From assembly GCF_017792385.1 (NCBI RefSeq), contig NZ_CP051230.1, positions 496,001-560,000 on the forward strand: a stretch of DNA of 64,000 nt. The letters run 5' to 3'. Under the pieces are notes generated by a model. It was not told the DNA's origin, searched no databases, and was given only the letters and a program-made list of their open reading frames with translations. The number at the start of each line of letters is the position of its first letter. The first letter of the stretch is position 1. Positions 23,928 to 33,223 of this stretch are shown one piece after another. This DNA is from Hyphomonas sp. Its GTDB lineage: Bacteria > Pseudomonadota > Alphaproteobacteria > Caulobacterales > Hyphomonadaceae. The position numbers were made by a program, and so were the translations under genes.

Positions 23928-26308
23928 GCGACGTCGCGCGCCTTGCTTTCCTCGACGAGTTCGCGGGCCCCGGTGATCGGCAGGGTGAATGCAACCGTGG
24001 TGCCCTCCCCCTCGATGGACGACAGGATCATCCGTCCCCCATGCATTTCAGCGAAGGACTTGGTCAGGGCGAGGCCGAGACCGGTGCCTTCATAATTCCG
24101 GTCCCGCGTGCCGGACACCTGTTCGAACGGCGTCGCCAGGCGCGGCAGGTCGTCTGCCGGAATCCCGATGCCCGTATCGGTCACGCCGACATAGATATCC
24201 GGGCCGCGCTGTTCGACGGCCACGGTGATCTTTCCGCCGGCATCCGTGAACTTGATGGCATTGGATACGAGATTCAGCACCATCTGCCGAATGGCGCGAT
24301 GATCTGCGTCGATTTCCGGCAGGTTTGGCTGCGTCTCCAGGGACATCTCGATATCCTTGTCTTCGGCCTTGCGCCGGATCATGCGGACAGCGGCATCGAC
24401 CGGATCGACCGGGTCGATCGGCTGCGGATCGATGGTCATCTTGCCGGCTTCGATCTTCGCCATGTCGAGAATGTCGTTGATCATGTCCAGCAGGTGCTGG
24501 CCCGAGGTGAGGATATCCTGCGCGTACCCCTTGTAGCGTTCATCGCCAAGCGGGCCGTACAATTCATTGGACAGGATTTCCGAAAATCCGTTGATGGCAT
24601 TGAGTGGCGTGCGCAGTTCGTGGCTCATATTTGCGAGGAAGGCCGACTTGGTGTGGGCCGCATGTTCCGCCTTGGCCTTTTCCTCGGAATATTTGCGGGA
24701 CAGTTCGCGTTCGCGCCCCTCGGACCGTTCGAGTTCACGCGCGGTACGGTGCATCTTTGCTTTCTGCTTCTTCAGCTCTTCCTCATTGCGGACATTCTCC
24801 GTCACGTCCACGCCGACGGAAATCAGGCCGCCATCCAGCGTCGGCCGTTCGACCAGCTTGATCCAGCGTTCGGAATTTAGTTCGAGAACCGTGGTCTGAG
24901 GATCTTCCAGGGAGGGGTGCTCGGACCGCAATGCGCCCGCGCGGGCGATGGCGACCGTATGATGGGCCATGCCGGGACGCAGTGTCTCCTCCAGCTGGAA
25001 GTCTGCCGCAAAGGCCCGGTTCCAGTAGAGCAGCCGTTTGCGATTGTCCCACAGCGCAAAGGGACCCGTGAATCCTTCAATGGCCGTGCGCAGGCGCCGT
25101 TCAGCCGCCTTGATCCTGTCTTCGACCTGTTTGCGCTCGGTAATGTCCAGGATCACACCGCCATAGAGATTGGCGCCGGTCTTGGGATTGGTCGTCACGC
25201 TGCCGCGCAGTTCCATCCACCGGGCCGGCTGGAAGCTGGTCACGAAATTCGTCTGAACCCAGCCATCCTTGTAGCCCTTGCGAAAGGCCTCCTCGATCCG
25301 GTGCTGGTGTTCCGGGTGCACCTGCGGCAGCAATTCCGCAATCGTCATTTCGCCATCGCCCATCATGCCGAGCAGCTCGGAGGCCGCGTCGCTGAGATAG
25401 ACCGCGCTGGAATCGTCCGACCATTCCCAATATCCGGCCCGCACACCCAGCATGACCGGACTCATGAAACGGTCGGCTTCCACTTCCCTGGCCCGTTCCA
25501 CCAGTGACAGGTCCTGTTCGCTGGCCAGACGGTTCATCAGGCCGAGAATGACCAGGATGGGGGCAGCCAGCAGCAAGCCGAAGATCAGGATCCTGACCAG
25601 GTCATCAATCGTGAAGAGCGGCGTCGACCGGCTGGAACAGACTCTCAGGCCGCTGTTCTCAACGGGTGCGCAGCCGGTCGCCGCGCGGTCCAGAAGGCTC
25701 AGCGACTGGAAGCCCGTGCGGGGGCGGACGGAGGATTGGCCCGGCAAGAACTTGCCGGCGGTCAACTGGCCGTCAGCCAGGTAAATACCCGTCCCGGACG
25801 GCATGGCGGGCAGCCACGTCCCTGCCGGGGCGAGTGCCAGAATGGCCTGCCCGTCCGGCCCCTGTGTGCGCACGACAATGTCGCCTTCCGAGGTCAGGCC
25901 CAACCGGCGATCCGAACCCTCCATCGCGTCCGCAACCGGCACAGCGGCGCCGATGCGGCTGTCTGCGGGGGCGCTGCGCGCTTCGTCGAGCGACACGACG
26001 ATATCGACGCCCGGCGTGCCAGACGCGATGGCGGTGCGAGAGGCGCCGGAACCGGCAACCAGGCGCAGGGCCATGTCAGCGGTCGCAGCGTGGCCGGACA
26101 GGCGGGCCGCCGCCGCGCGCGAATTGGCTTCAAGGGCTGCCAGCATGCCGGAATCGGCGGTCTGGCGTTCTTCCCAGGCCTTCAGGCCGAGCGCGCCGGC
26201 CAGCAGGAGAATGATTGCCGCAATGGTCCAGGTCAGGCGCTGTCGGTCGCGACCGGCGACTCCGGATGCAACGGCATCCGCCTGTGGTGGGATGGCCGAC
26301 TTGGACAA
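23924..26308 (-). CDS. PAS-containing sensor histidine kinase (PleC/DivJ-like)
   Basis: This is a 794-residue membrane kinase. An N-terminal helix (28-46), a periplasmic region to about 235 and a second helix (about 237-258) are followed by two PAS-type domains (about 285-400 and 405-520), a coiled linker, HisKA with FLANMSHELRTPLNAINGFSE (phosphoacceptor His563) and HATPase_c with NLVSNAIKF, DTGIGIP and GTGLGLAL. The HisKA sequence is the PleC/DivJ type of Caulobacter relatives that act on DivK/PleD response regulators; without a search, PleC versus another member is open. It lies 124 bases downstream of pepN, and TTAACCAT, a CtrA-like half site, lies at 26405-26412 in that gap. Confidence 0.9.
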   Translation of the reverse strand: MSKSAIPPQADAVASGVAGRDRQRLTWTIAAIILLLAGALGLKAWEERQTADSGMLAALEANSRAAAARLSGHAATADMALRLVAGSGASRTAIASGTPGVDIVVSLDEARSAPADSRIGAAVPVADAMEGSDRRLGLTSEGDIVVRTQGPDGQAILALAPAGTWLPAMPSGTGIYLADGQLTAGKFLPGQSSVRPRTGFQSLSLLDRAATGCAPVENSGLRVCSSRSTPLFTIDDLVRILIFGLLLAAPILVILGLMNRLASEQDLSLVERAREVEADRFMSPVMLGVRAGYWEWSDDSSAVYLSDAASELLGMMGDGEMTIAELLPQVHPEHQHRIEEAFRKGYKDGWVQTNFVTSFQPARWMELRGSVTTNPKTGANLYGGVILDITERKQVEDRIKAAERRLRTAIEGFTGPFALWDNRKRLLYWNRAFAADFQLEETLRPGMAHHTVAIARAGALRSEHPSLEDPQTTVLELNSERWIKLVERPTLDGGLISVGVDVTENVRNEEELKKQKAKMHRTARELERSEGRERELSRKYSEEKAKAEHAAHTKSAFLANMSHELRTPLNAINGFSEILSNELYGPLGDERYKGYAQDILTSGQHLLDMINDILDMAKIEAGKMTIDPQPIDPVDPVDAAVRMIRRKAEDKDIEMSLETQPNLPEIDADHRAIRQMVLNLVSNAIKFTDAGGKITVAVEQRGPDIYVGVTDTGIGIPADDLPRLATPFEQVSGTRDRNYEGTGLGLALTKSFAEMHGGRMILSSIEGEGTTVAFTLPITGARELVEESKARDVA

Positions 26309-26404
26309 GGTGGTTCCTGTTCGCCGATTCCTTAGAAAAACAAGGGCTCAGTCTGGTTTTCCGCCGTAATCCTTGCCCAATCCTTAACAGGGATACAGAA
26401 ACCG

Positions 26405-26412
26405 TTAACCAT
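26405..26412. promoter_or_regulatory. CtrA-like half site upstream of the sensor kinase
   Basis: TTAACCAT lies 97 bases upstream of the kinase ATG, with another TTAAC at 26384-26388. The spacing between the two is not the N7 of a full CtrA box, so only half sites are present. Confidence 0.3.
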
Positions 26413-26432
26413 CGCAGCGGGTGCCGGGCGCC

Positions 26433-29009
26433 CTAGCCGAGGGCGCGCGACACGATATCCGCGGAATTCTTCGACAAATCAGCCGCTTGCAGCCGGCGGA
26501 GGCTGGCCTCAGCCTCGGCGCGCGCTTTCGGCTCCAGCACGCGCCACTGTTCGAACGCGGTCAGCAGACGGGCGCCAAGCGCCGGGTTTACTGTGTCTGC
26601 CTTGAGGATGATATCCTCGACCACCCGATAGCCTGACCCGTCCGGCGCGTGGAAGGCCGGCAGGTTCTGCATCGCGAACGCCGCGGCGACGGAGCGGACA
26701 CGGTTCGGATTGCGCAGGTCGAAGTCGGGATGCGCCGCCAGGCGCGCAATCGTGTCGGCCTTGCCGGTCGATGCCTGCGCCGCGAACCATTTGTCCATGA
26801 CCAGCGCATTGTCTTTCCAGGCCTGTTCGAAATCGGCCAGCGCCGTGTCGCGCGCAGCGCCATCAAGACTTGCCAGACCGCGCAGGGCCGCCAGTTTCTC
26901 CGTCATGTTGGTGGCCGACTGGTAGATGGCGAGCAGGCGTGGCGCGGCGTCTTCGCGGCCCGATGCCGCCAGAAGCGCCAGAAGCGCCGTCCGCAATGCC
27001 CGGATCCCCGCCTGTTCCGCGCCGGGATTGTAGGGCTCCGGCGCGGGCGCCGACAGGATGGTATCCGCAAAGTCCGCGAGTTTCCCGAACAAGGCAGCCT
27101 GAAGCTTCTTGCGACCGGCCTGCAGCGCGACGGCATCCGCCGGCTGGCGCTCGAGGAACAATTCGCCGACATCCGGAAGCCGGGTCAGCAGGGCCGCATA
27201 GGCCGGGTCTTCTGCCGACGCCTGAACCGCAGCCGCAATGGCGTCCACAAGGGCCGCGTCCGGCTCCGCCTGGGTGCCTTCGGACAGGGCAAGAATTTCA
27301 GCTTTCGCCAGATCCTGTACCGCATCCCACTGATTGAACGGGTCTGTTTCGAGACGGATCAAGGCGAGATGATCGTCGCGGCTGAGTGTGCGGCGGATAC
27401 GGACGGGCGCGGTAAAATCCCGGTTGATCGACACGAGCGGCCGGGGCGTGCCCTCCGGCAGGTCGAAGGTCAGCGTGACGTCTTCGTCTTCCAGATGCGT
27501 CGTCCATTCGGCCAGATTGCCCTCCGCATCGAGCAGCGCCATCTGAAGCGGGATCAGCATGGGTTTCTTGCCGGACTGGCCAGGCGTGGCCGGAACGGAC
27601 TGTTTCAACGTGATGTCGATTTCGCGCGTCTCGGGGTTCCAGCGTTCGTCCAGCGTGATCTCCGGCGTGCCGGCCTGGGAATACCAGAGGCGGAACTGGG
27701 TGAAATCCTCTCCGCTGACCTCCTCGAAACAGGCATAGAAATCCTCGATCGTGACAGCCTCGCCGTCATGCCGGTCGAAATACAGATCCATGCCCTTGCG
27801 ATAGGTCTCCTCGCCCAGCATGCGGCGCAGCATGCCGATCACTTCGGCGCCCTTTTCATACACGGTTGCCGTATACAGATTGTCGATGGCACCATATGTT
27901 TCCGGACGCACAGGGTGTGCCAGCGGACCGGCATCCTCGGCAAACTGGCGGGCCCGCAGCCGGATGACATCCTTGATCCGCTGCACCGGGCGGGACCGCA
28001 TGTCGGCAGAGAAGTTCTGGTCACGGAAGACTGTCAGGCCTTCCTTCAGGCAGAGCTGGAACCAGTCCCGGCAGGTGATGCGGTTGCCGGTCCAGTTATG
28101 GAAGTATTCGTGGGCGACAATGCTCTCGATGGCCTCGAAATCCGCGTCCGTGGCCGTCTCCTCGTCGGCCAGAACATAGGCCGAGTTGAAGATGTTCAGC
28201 CCCTTGTTCTCCATGGCGCCGAAATTGAAATCGCGTACGGCCACAATATTGAACACGCCAAGATCATATTCGCGGCCATACGTCTCCTCGTCCCATTTCA
28301 TGGATCGTTTGAGACTGTCCATCGCCCAGGCGGCGCGGTCGGCATCGCCCTTGTCGACATGGATCGCCAGATCGATCTGCTTGCCGCTCATCGTCGTGAA
28401 TGTGTCGCGATAGACATCATAATCTCCCGCGCACAGTGCAAACAGATAGGCCGGCTTCTTGTGCGGATCATCCCAGACCGCGAAGTGGCGCCCGCCATCG
28501 ACATCTCCGGATTCGCCGGGTGTGCCGTTTGACAGGAGGATCGGGTACTGCGCCTTGTCCGCCGTCATGCGCACGGTGAACCGGCTCATCACGTCCGGGC
28601 GGTCCGGATAGAAGGTGATGCGGCGGAACCCGATGGCCTCGCACTGGGTGCAGAAACGTCCGCCGGACATGTAGAGACCGGACAGGGCCGTGTTCCGGGA
28701 CGGGGCGATCTCGACCTCCGTGACCAGTGTGAACGCATCCGGCACCTGTTTCAGCGTCAGGCCCGCCGGAGTGAGTTCATATGCCGCCGCCGGGACAGGC
28801 TCGCCGTCGATGGCGATGGATTTCAGTTCCAGTGCCTCGCCATCCAGTTCCAGCGCCGCATCGGCCGCGCCCGTGCGCCGGATTTTCAGGTCTGCCCGCA
28901 CCAGGGTCGCGTCCGGATGCAGGTCGAAGCGGAGATCCACCTGCTCGATCTCGAACGGATATGGCGTGTAGTCAGACAATTGAACGGCGATGGGGGCTTC
29001 AGTGCGCAT
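26433..29009 (-). CDS. pepN: Aminopeptidase N (M1 family)
   Basis: The 858-residue zinc aminopeptidase removes N-terminal residues from peptides. The exopeptidase motif GAMEN is at 264-268 and the zinc motif HEYFH at 300-304, with the third ligand Glu in CLKEGL. CEAIGFRRITFYPDRPDV near the substrate cleft is typical of the E. coli PepN branch, as is the C-terminal helical domain. The start at 29009 (MRTEAPIAVQ) has GGAG upstream; longer in-frame starts are unsupported. It heads a possible transcript with the sensor kinase. Confidence 0.96.
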   Translation of the reverse strand: MRTEAPIAVQLSDYTPYPFEIEQVDLRFDLHPDATLVRADLKIRRTGAADAALELDGEALELKSIAIDGEPVPAAAYELTPAGLTLKQVPDAFTLVTEVEIAPSRNTALSGLYMSGGRFCTQCEAIGFRRITFYPDRPDVMSRFTVRMTADKAQYPILLSNGTPGESGDVDGGRHFAVWDDPHKKPAYLFALCAGDYDVYRDTFTTMSGKQIDLAIHVDKGDADRAAWAMDSLKRSMKWDEETYGREYDLGVFNIVAVRDFNFGAMENKGLNIFNSAYVLADEETATDADFEAIESIVAHEYFHNWTGNRITCRDWFQLCLKEGLTVFRDQNFSADMRSRPVQRIKDVIRLRARQFAEDAGPLAHPVRPETYGAIDNLYTATVYEKGAEVIGMLRRMLGEETYRKGMDLYFDRHDGEAVTIEDFYACFEEVSGEDFTQFRLWYSQAGTPEITLDERWNPETREIDITLKQSVPATPGQSGKKPMLIPLQMALLDAEGNLAEWTTHLEDEDVTLTFDLPEGTPRPLVSINRDFTAPVRIRRTLSRDDHLALIRLETDPFNQWDAVQDLAKAEILALSEGTQAEPDAALVDAIAAAVQASAEDPAYAALLTRLPDVGELFLERQPADAVALQAGRKKLQAALFGKLADFADTILSAPAPEPYNPGAEQAGIRALRTALLALLAASGREDAAPRLLAIYQSATNMTEKLAALRGLASLDGAARDTALADFEQAWKDNALVMDKWFAAQASTGKADTIARLAAHPDFDLRNPNRVRSVAAAFAMQNLPAFHAPDGSGYRVVEDIILKADTVNPALGARLLTAFEQWRVLEPKARAEAEASLRRLQAADLSKNSADIVSRALG

Positions 29010-29106
29010 GTTTTCTCCGGCAGACAGACTTCCAGTCTTCCAGTTAGGGAGTCGGACTGGCAACGTCGAGGGCTTGTGCCCAGCAGCTTGAAGGAAGCGG
29101 AGCGAA

Positions 29107-29499
29107 ATGAAAGCCCTGTTGCGCCATTCAGCCGTCAGGATACTTGGTGCGCTCGGCGCGCTGGCAATAGCGGCGCTGATTGTCTGGCTTTCGGTGATTC
29201 CGGCGGCGGAGACCCCTGCCCCCCAATGGTCGGACAAGCTGAAGCATTTCATCGCCTATGCGGCGCTGACCGCGCCCCTGGCCGTGGCGCTGGGCCCCGG
29301 GCTGAACCGGCTGGGCGCGGCGCTGGTCCTGACCGGACTCTATGGTGCCGGACTGGAAGTTGCGCAGATGGTGGGCAATGCCGGGCGTGAGGGGTCCCTG
29401 CTGGACATCGCCGCCAATCTGTCGGGCGCGATGGCCGGCTTGGTCCTCGTGGCGATCCTCAGAGGTGACCGGCCGCTATTCCGCGGCGACAATTTCTGA
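29107..29499 (+). CDS. VanZ-like small membrane protein
   Basis: This is a 130-residue protein with four hydrophobic helices. The segment WSDKLKHFIAYAALT after the first helix is the VanZ-like DKxxHFxxYxxL motif. A GREGSLLDIAANLSGAMAGL segment fits the family's last helices. VanZ-like proteins are widespread outside vancomycin clusters and have no assigned function here. Its 3' end overlaps the convergent hypothetical gene by 24 bases. Confidence 0.8.
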   Translation: MKALLRHSAVRILGALGALAIAALIVWLSVIPAAETPAPQWSDKLKHFIAYAALTAPLAVALGPGLNRLGAALVLTGLYGAGLEVAQMVGNAGREGSLLDIAANLSGAMAGLVLVAILRGDRPLFRGDNF

Positions 29500-30069
29500 C
29501 GGATCGGCCTCGGACTCGTCGAGTTGGTAGACAAATCTCAGAATGGACGCGCAGCGCTGGGCGACCAGTTTCAACTCGCCTGAGAACTGGTCGGGACTGT
29601 CGTCGTGCAGATCGGCAATCTGGCGAGCGGTCTGCAGCAGGTCCGGCGTGCAGGCAATCATGCGCGCCTGATGTTCGACCCGCAGCGGATCACGATCATA
29701 TTCGCCGCCCGCGACACGCCAGCCGCCCTGGTCATCTTCGTCTGTGACGACCACGGGATAGGTGCCGACTTCGCTCAGTTCGGGGCCGCCGATACGGGCC
29801 CGCCACTTCGCCTTGCGACGCACAATGTACCAATGCTCCAGAAGGGACTCGTCCTCATCCGGACGGTGCAGGTGGGATTCCGAAGAGAAACTCTCTTCCG
29901 GCGCCAGTTCATGCGCCTGAAAAGTACGCCCCAGGCCGCATTCATAGGTGATGCGCAACGGTTCATCCACGTCCTTCACCCAATGCGGGATGACCTGCTC
30001 GACCAGCGCCCAGGTTCCCACAGGCTTCACGAACACGCGCTGCGATTTATGGAATGCCGCTTTCGCCAT
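29476..30069 (-). CDS. Conserved hypothetical cytoplasmic protein
   Basis: The 197-residue protein has no signal or membrane helix. A first half that is beta-rich (FVKPVGTWALVEQVIPHW, PLRITYECGLGRTFQAHEL) and a C-terminal helical part (DLLQTARQIADLH...LKLVAQRCASILRFVYQLDE) can be seen, but I recognise no family. The start at 30069 has GGAG 7 bases upstream; the in-frame start at 30108 lacks one. Tail-to-tail overlap with the VanZ-like gene is 24 bases. Confidence 0.65.
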   Translation of the reverse strand: MAKAAFHKSQRVFVKPVGTWALVEQVIPHWVKDVDEPLRITYECGLGRTFQAHELAPEESFSSESHLHRPDEDESLLEHWYIVRRKAKWRARIGGPELSEVGTYPVVVTDEDDQGGWRVAGGEYDRDPLRVEHQARMIACTPDLLQTARQIADLHDDSPDQFSGELKLVAQRCASILRFVYQLDESEADPSEIVAAE

Positions 30070-30135
30070 CCAACTGCTCCTGCTCCTCTTGGCGAAAAGT
30101 GACACCATCGCCTTTCAGCCCCATGAAACCGAACG

Positions 30136-30147
30136 ATGAAATTTCAT
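30136..30147. promoter_or_regulatory. Perfect 12-bp palindrome upstream of the acyl-CoA dehydrogenase operon
   Basis: ATGAAATTTCAT is fully symmetric and sits between the hypothetical gene (start 30069) and the dehydrogenase start (30291). It may be an operator, but AT-rich palindromes of this length can occur by chance and no regulator is adjacent. Confidence 0.3.
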
Positions 30148-30290
30148 GCAGTTCGCGGAATCCTCAATCAAAAGTGGATTTGCGCGTTTCCGTTGGGTGA
30201 CGGGTTTCCGCGCACGTAAAGCGCGCTATTTTCACCCGCACTGGAGACAAAAGAACGGCCCGACCGGCCATTTAGGGGAGCGCAAGCGAC

Positions 30291-31406
30291 ATGAACTTCG
30301 ACTTTTCCGAAGACCAGAAATTTCTCGGCAATGAGGCGAGAAAGTTTCTCGAGTCCGAATGCCCGATGACGGCCGTCCGTCTCGTGCTGAATGATGATGA
30401 CGTCAGCCACAATGCCGATGTGTGGAAGAAAGTGGTGGAAATGGGCTGGCTGGGCACCGCCATTCCGGAAGAACATGGCGGCCTCGGCCTCGGCCTTCTG
30501 GAGGTCTGTGTGCTGGCGGAGGAAATGGGCCGCGTCCTGGCGCCGGTCCCGTGGGCATCGACCGTCTACTTCTTCACAGAGGCGCTGAAGATTGCAGGGT
30601 CATCCGAGCAGCAGGCCGACATCCTGCCCCGCATTGTCAGCGGCGATGTGGTCGGCTGCTATGCGGCCAGCGAAGGCCCCGGCAATCCGGCGGCTGCCAA
30701 TCTGAAAACCACATTCGACGGCTCCACCCTGTCCGGCATGAAAGTGCCGGTCACCGATGGCGACGTGGCCACACACGCCGTTGTGCTGGCCAAGGAAGGC
30801 TCGGGCGCCAGCCTCGTCCTCGTGGACCTGACCGGTGAAGGTGTCACCCGCACGACGCTTCAAACGCTGGACCCGACCCGCAGCCATGCCGAGATCGTCT
30901 TCGACAATGCCCCGGCCACGCGCCTCGGCAAGGCCGGTGACGGCGAAATGCTCAACGACCAGATTCTCGGCCATGCCGCTGTCCTGCTCGCCTTCGAACA
31001 GCTGGGCGGCGCCTCCCGCGCGCTGGAAATGGCGACGGACTATGCGAAAGAACGCTATGCCTTCGGCCGCCCGATCGGCGGCAACCAGGCCATCAAGCAC
31101 AAGCTGGCCGAAATGTATGTGAAGAATGAAGTGGCCCGCTCCAATTGCTTCTACGGCGCATGGGCGGTCTCGACGGGTGCAGCGGAACTGCCGGAAGCGG
31201 CCGCCGCAGCGCGCATTGCCGCCTGCGAAGCCTTCTGGTTCGCCTCCAAGGAAAACATCCAGACCCATGGAGGCATGGGCTTCACATGGGAGGTGGACTG
31301 CCACCTCTTCTATCGCCGCGCCAAGCTGCTGGCCGTTCAGGCCGGTGCCCCGAAAGTGTGGAAAGAGAAGCTCGTCCGCACCCTCGAAAACAAGAACGCT
31401 GCCTAA
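30291..31406 (+). CDS. Acyl-CoA dehydrogenase, subunit 1 of a paired set
   Basis: The 371-residue FAD enzyme has the ACAD fold: N-terminal helical domain (FSEDQKFLGNEARKFL), beta domain (GCYAASEGPGNPAAAN) and C-terminal helical domain with YAFGRPIGGNQAIKHKLAEM and THGGMGFTWEVDCHLFYRRA. It is followed 13 bases later by a second ACAD, the arrangement of FadE pairs (such as actinobacterial FadE26/27-type) that form heteromeric dehydrogenases for unusual acyl-CoAs. A substrate such as a branched or sterol-derived acyl-CoA is inferred. It is preceded by GGGGAG at 30275-30280. Confidence 0.9.
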   Translation: MNFDFSEDQKFLGNEARKFLESECPMTAVRLVLNDDDVSHNADVWKKVVEMGWLGTAIPEEHGGLGLGLLEVCVLAEEMGRVLAPVPWASTVYFFTEALKIAGSSEQQADILPRIVSGDVVGCYAASEGPGNPAAANLKTTFDGSTLSGMKVPVTDGDVATHAVVLAKEGSGASLVLVDLTGEGVTRTTLQTLDPTRSHAEIVFDNAPATRLGKAGDGEMLNDQILGHAAVLLAFEQLGGASRALEMATDYAKERYAFGRPIGGNQAIKHKLAEMYVKNEVARSNCFYGAWAVSTGAAELPEAAAAARIAACEAFWFASKENIQTHGGMGFTWEVDCHLFYRRAKLLAVQAGAPKVWKEKLVRTLENKNAA

Positions 31407-31419
31407 GGAGGAAACAGAC

Positions 31420-32625
31420 ATGGACTTCAACGATACCAAAGAAGAAGCCGAGTTCCGCGCCGAAGCACGCGCCTTCCTCGGCAAGCACCTTGACCCCAAG
31501 GGAGACAAGCCGCTGCGCCAGCGCGTGGATGGATCCGAATTCATGCGCCGCGCCAAGGAATGGCAGAAAACCAAGGCCGAGAACGGCTATGCGCAGATCA
31601 CCTGGCCAAAGGAAATCGGCGGCCGTGGCGGCACGCCGATGCAGCAGGTCATCTGGAACCAGGAAGAAGGCAAGTTCGATGCGCCGACCGGCCCGTTCAC
31701 CATCGGCCTCGGCATGTGCATCCCGACCGTCATTGCCTTCGGGTCTGACGAGCACAAGAAACGCTATGTCGGCAAGGCGCTGAAGGGCGAGGAAATCTGG
31801 TGCCAGCTCTTCTCGGAGCCGTCTGCCGGGTCTGACGTTGCAGGCTTGAAAACCCGCGCCGTGAAAGTTGGTGACGAATGGGTCATCAACGGTCAGAAGG
31901 TGTGGACCTCCGGCGCGCACTATTCCGACTATGGCATCCTGCTGACGCGGACCGATCCGAGCGTTCCGAAACACAAGGGCCTGACCATGTTCATCGTGGA
32001 CATGAAACAGGCCGGGGTCGAAGTGCGCCCGATCCACCAGGCATCTGGTGGTCGCGAGTTCAACGAAGTCTACTTCACGGATGTCCGCATCAAGGATTCC
32101 GACCGCCTTGGCGATGTCGGACAGGGCTGGAAAGTGGCCATCGTCACGCTGATGAATGAGCGCCTCGCCGTGGGCGGATCGCCGGGCCCGGACTGGGCGG
32201 AGATCATGGCCTATGCCAAACAGGCCGGCACCATGTCGGATCAGGCTTTCCGCGAGAAACTGGCGGACTGGTATGTGGCCGCGCAGGGCTATAAGCTTAC
32301 CAAGTTCCGCACCCAGACGGCCCTGTCGCGCGGCCAGACACCGGGACCGGAAAACTCGATCGGCAAGATCATCACCGCCAACCATCTTCAGGATATCTGC
32401 AACTCGGCCATCGAGATGCAGGACCATTACGGCATCCTGACGGATTCAGACCGCATGCCGGCCGATGCCATCTTCCAGCAGAGCTTCATGTGGGCCCCTG
32501 GCCTGCGCATTGCGGGCGGCACGGACGAAATCCTGAAGAACATCATTGCCGAACGTGTTCTGGGCCTGCCCCAGGATGTGCGCGTCGACAAGGACCTGCC
32601 GTTCGATCAGATGAAGAGCGGCTAG
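31420..32625 (+). CDS. Acyl-CoA dehydrogenase, subunit 2 of a paired set
   Basis: This is the partner dehydrogenase, 401 residues, with the WCQLFSEPSAGSDVAGL FAD/acyl segment, the beta domain WVINGQKVWTSGAHYSDYGILLTRTD and the C-terminal GGTDEILKNIIAERVLGLP motif typical of the FadE17/26/FadE28-like branch. A strong AAGGAGG (31405-31411) precedes the ATG at 31420. The larger in-frame reading upstream is antisense-free but overlaps the first gene and is not used. The convergent lipoprotein gene stops two bases from its stop. Confidence 0.92.
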   Translation: MDFNDTKEEAEFRAEARAFLGKHLDPKGDKPLRQRVDGSEFMRRAKEWQKTKAENGYAQITWPKEIGGRGGTPMQQVIWNQEEGKFDAPTGPFTIGLGMCIPTVIAFGSDEHKKRYVGKALKGEEIWCQLFSEPSAGSDVAGLKTRAVKVGDEWVINGQKVWTSGAHYSDYGILLTRTDPSVPKHKGLTMFIVDMKQAGVEVRPIHQASGGREFNEVYFTDVRIKDSDRLGDVGQGWKVAIVTLMNERLAVGGSPGPDWAEIMAYAKQAGTMSDQAFREKLADWYVAAQGYKLTKFRTQTALSRGQTPGPENSIGKIITANHLQDICNSAIEMQDHYGILTDSDRMPADAIFQQSFMWAPGLRIAGGTDEILKNIIAERVLGLPQDVRVDKDLPFDQMKSG

Positions 32626-32626
32626 A

Positions 32627-33223
32627 TCAGGCTTCCGGCCCGGCCGCGTGAGCGTTGATGTACTGGCTGACGAAGGCCGCCGCATCGTTCACGCACGCCC
32701 GGCCGGCTTCCCCCAGCGCCCGGGCGCGGTCGGCATTGCTGCTGCCCTGGGCCGGGGATGAGGCCGACACGATGACCTGATCCAGAACTTCCCGTGAGGC
32801 GCCATCCAGCAGGGTGGCGCGCACCCGGCACCGGCCTGTCGTGCCCGACAGGGTGAAATCGATCATCTGCCACGACAATTCGTACTCTGCCGGCGCGCCG
32901 GTCTCGGGAGAGACTGCCCGACCTGCGCCCTGCCCCTCGAGGGCATCCAGCATCGCCATCTGCATCAGCCGCGTGGACGAATCTGTCCATTCGACGTTCG
33001 GCACGAGCCGCAATGCCCCGGCAGAATCTTCTGCCGCAATTGCCCGGCCTGCGACAAGGCGGGAGGCCTCAGGCTCGCGAATGATGACCGATGCATCAAG
33101 ATCATATACGGTTTCCACCGGCGCAAACCGGTAGAGCCCCTGCGGCACTTTCGGTTCCGGCAGGACGGAGACACAGGCGGCCAGGCTGCAGGCAGCAAGC
33201 CCGGTGGCAAGAATACGGATCAT
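32627..33223 (-). CDS. ABC-type transport auxiliary lipoprotein (PqiC-like)
   Basis: The 198-residue lipoprotein has a lipobox ending at Cys17 (LAAC) and the auxiliary-lipoprotein core: YRFAPVETVYDLDASVIIREPEASRLVAGRAIA, then VEWTDSSTRLMQMAMLDAL. Such PqiC/YmbA-like proteins partner MCE transporters. Its ATG follows the mlaD stop with no gap. It appears to be the fourth gene of the Mla operon, in place of the periplasmic MlaC normally seen in gammaproteobacteria. Confidence 0.82.
   Translation of the reverse strand: MIRILATGLAACSLAACVSVLPEPKVPQGLYRFAPVETVYDLDASVIIREPEASRLVAGRAIAAEDSAGALRLVPNVEWTDSSTRLMQMAMLDALEGQGAGRAVSPETGAPAEYELSWQMIDFTLSGTTGRCRVRATLLDGASREVLDQVIVSASSPAQGSSNADRARALGEAGRACVNDAAAFVSQYINAHAAGPEA

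Noticed and set aside
26649..28532. 627-codon open frame on the plus strand opposite pepN
   Set aside because: Antisense shadow of a clear M1 aminopeptidase in GC-rich DNA; no ribosome site or family motifs. The same holds for the long frames opposite mrdA (43925-45838), rodA and the symporter (41823-43883), the TonB receptor (59328-61133) and the SLC13 gene (15970-16932).
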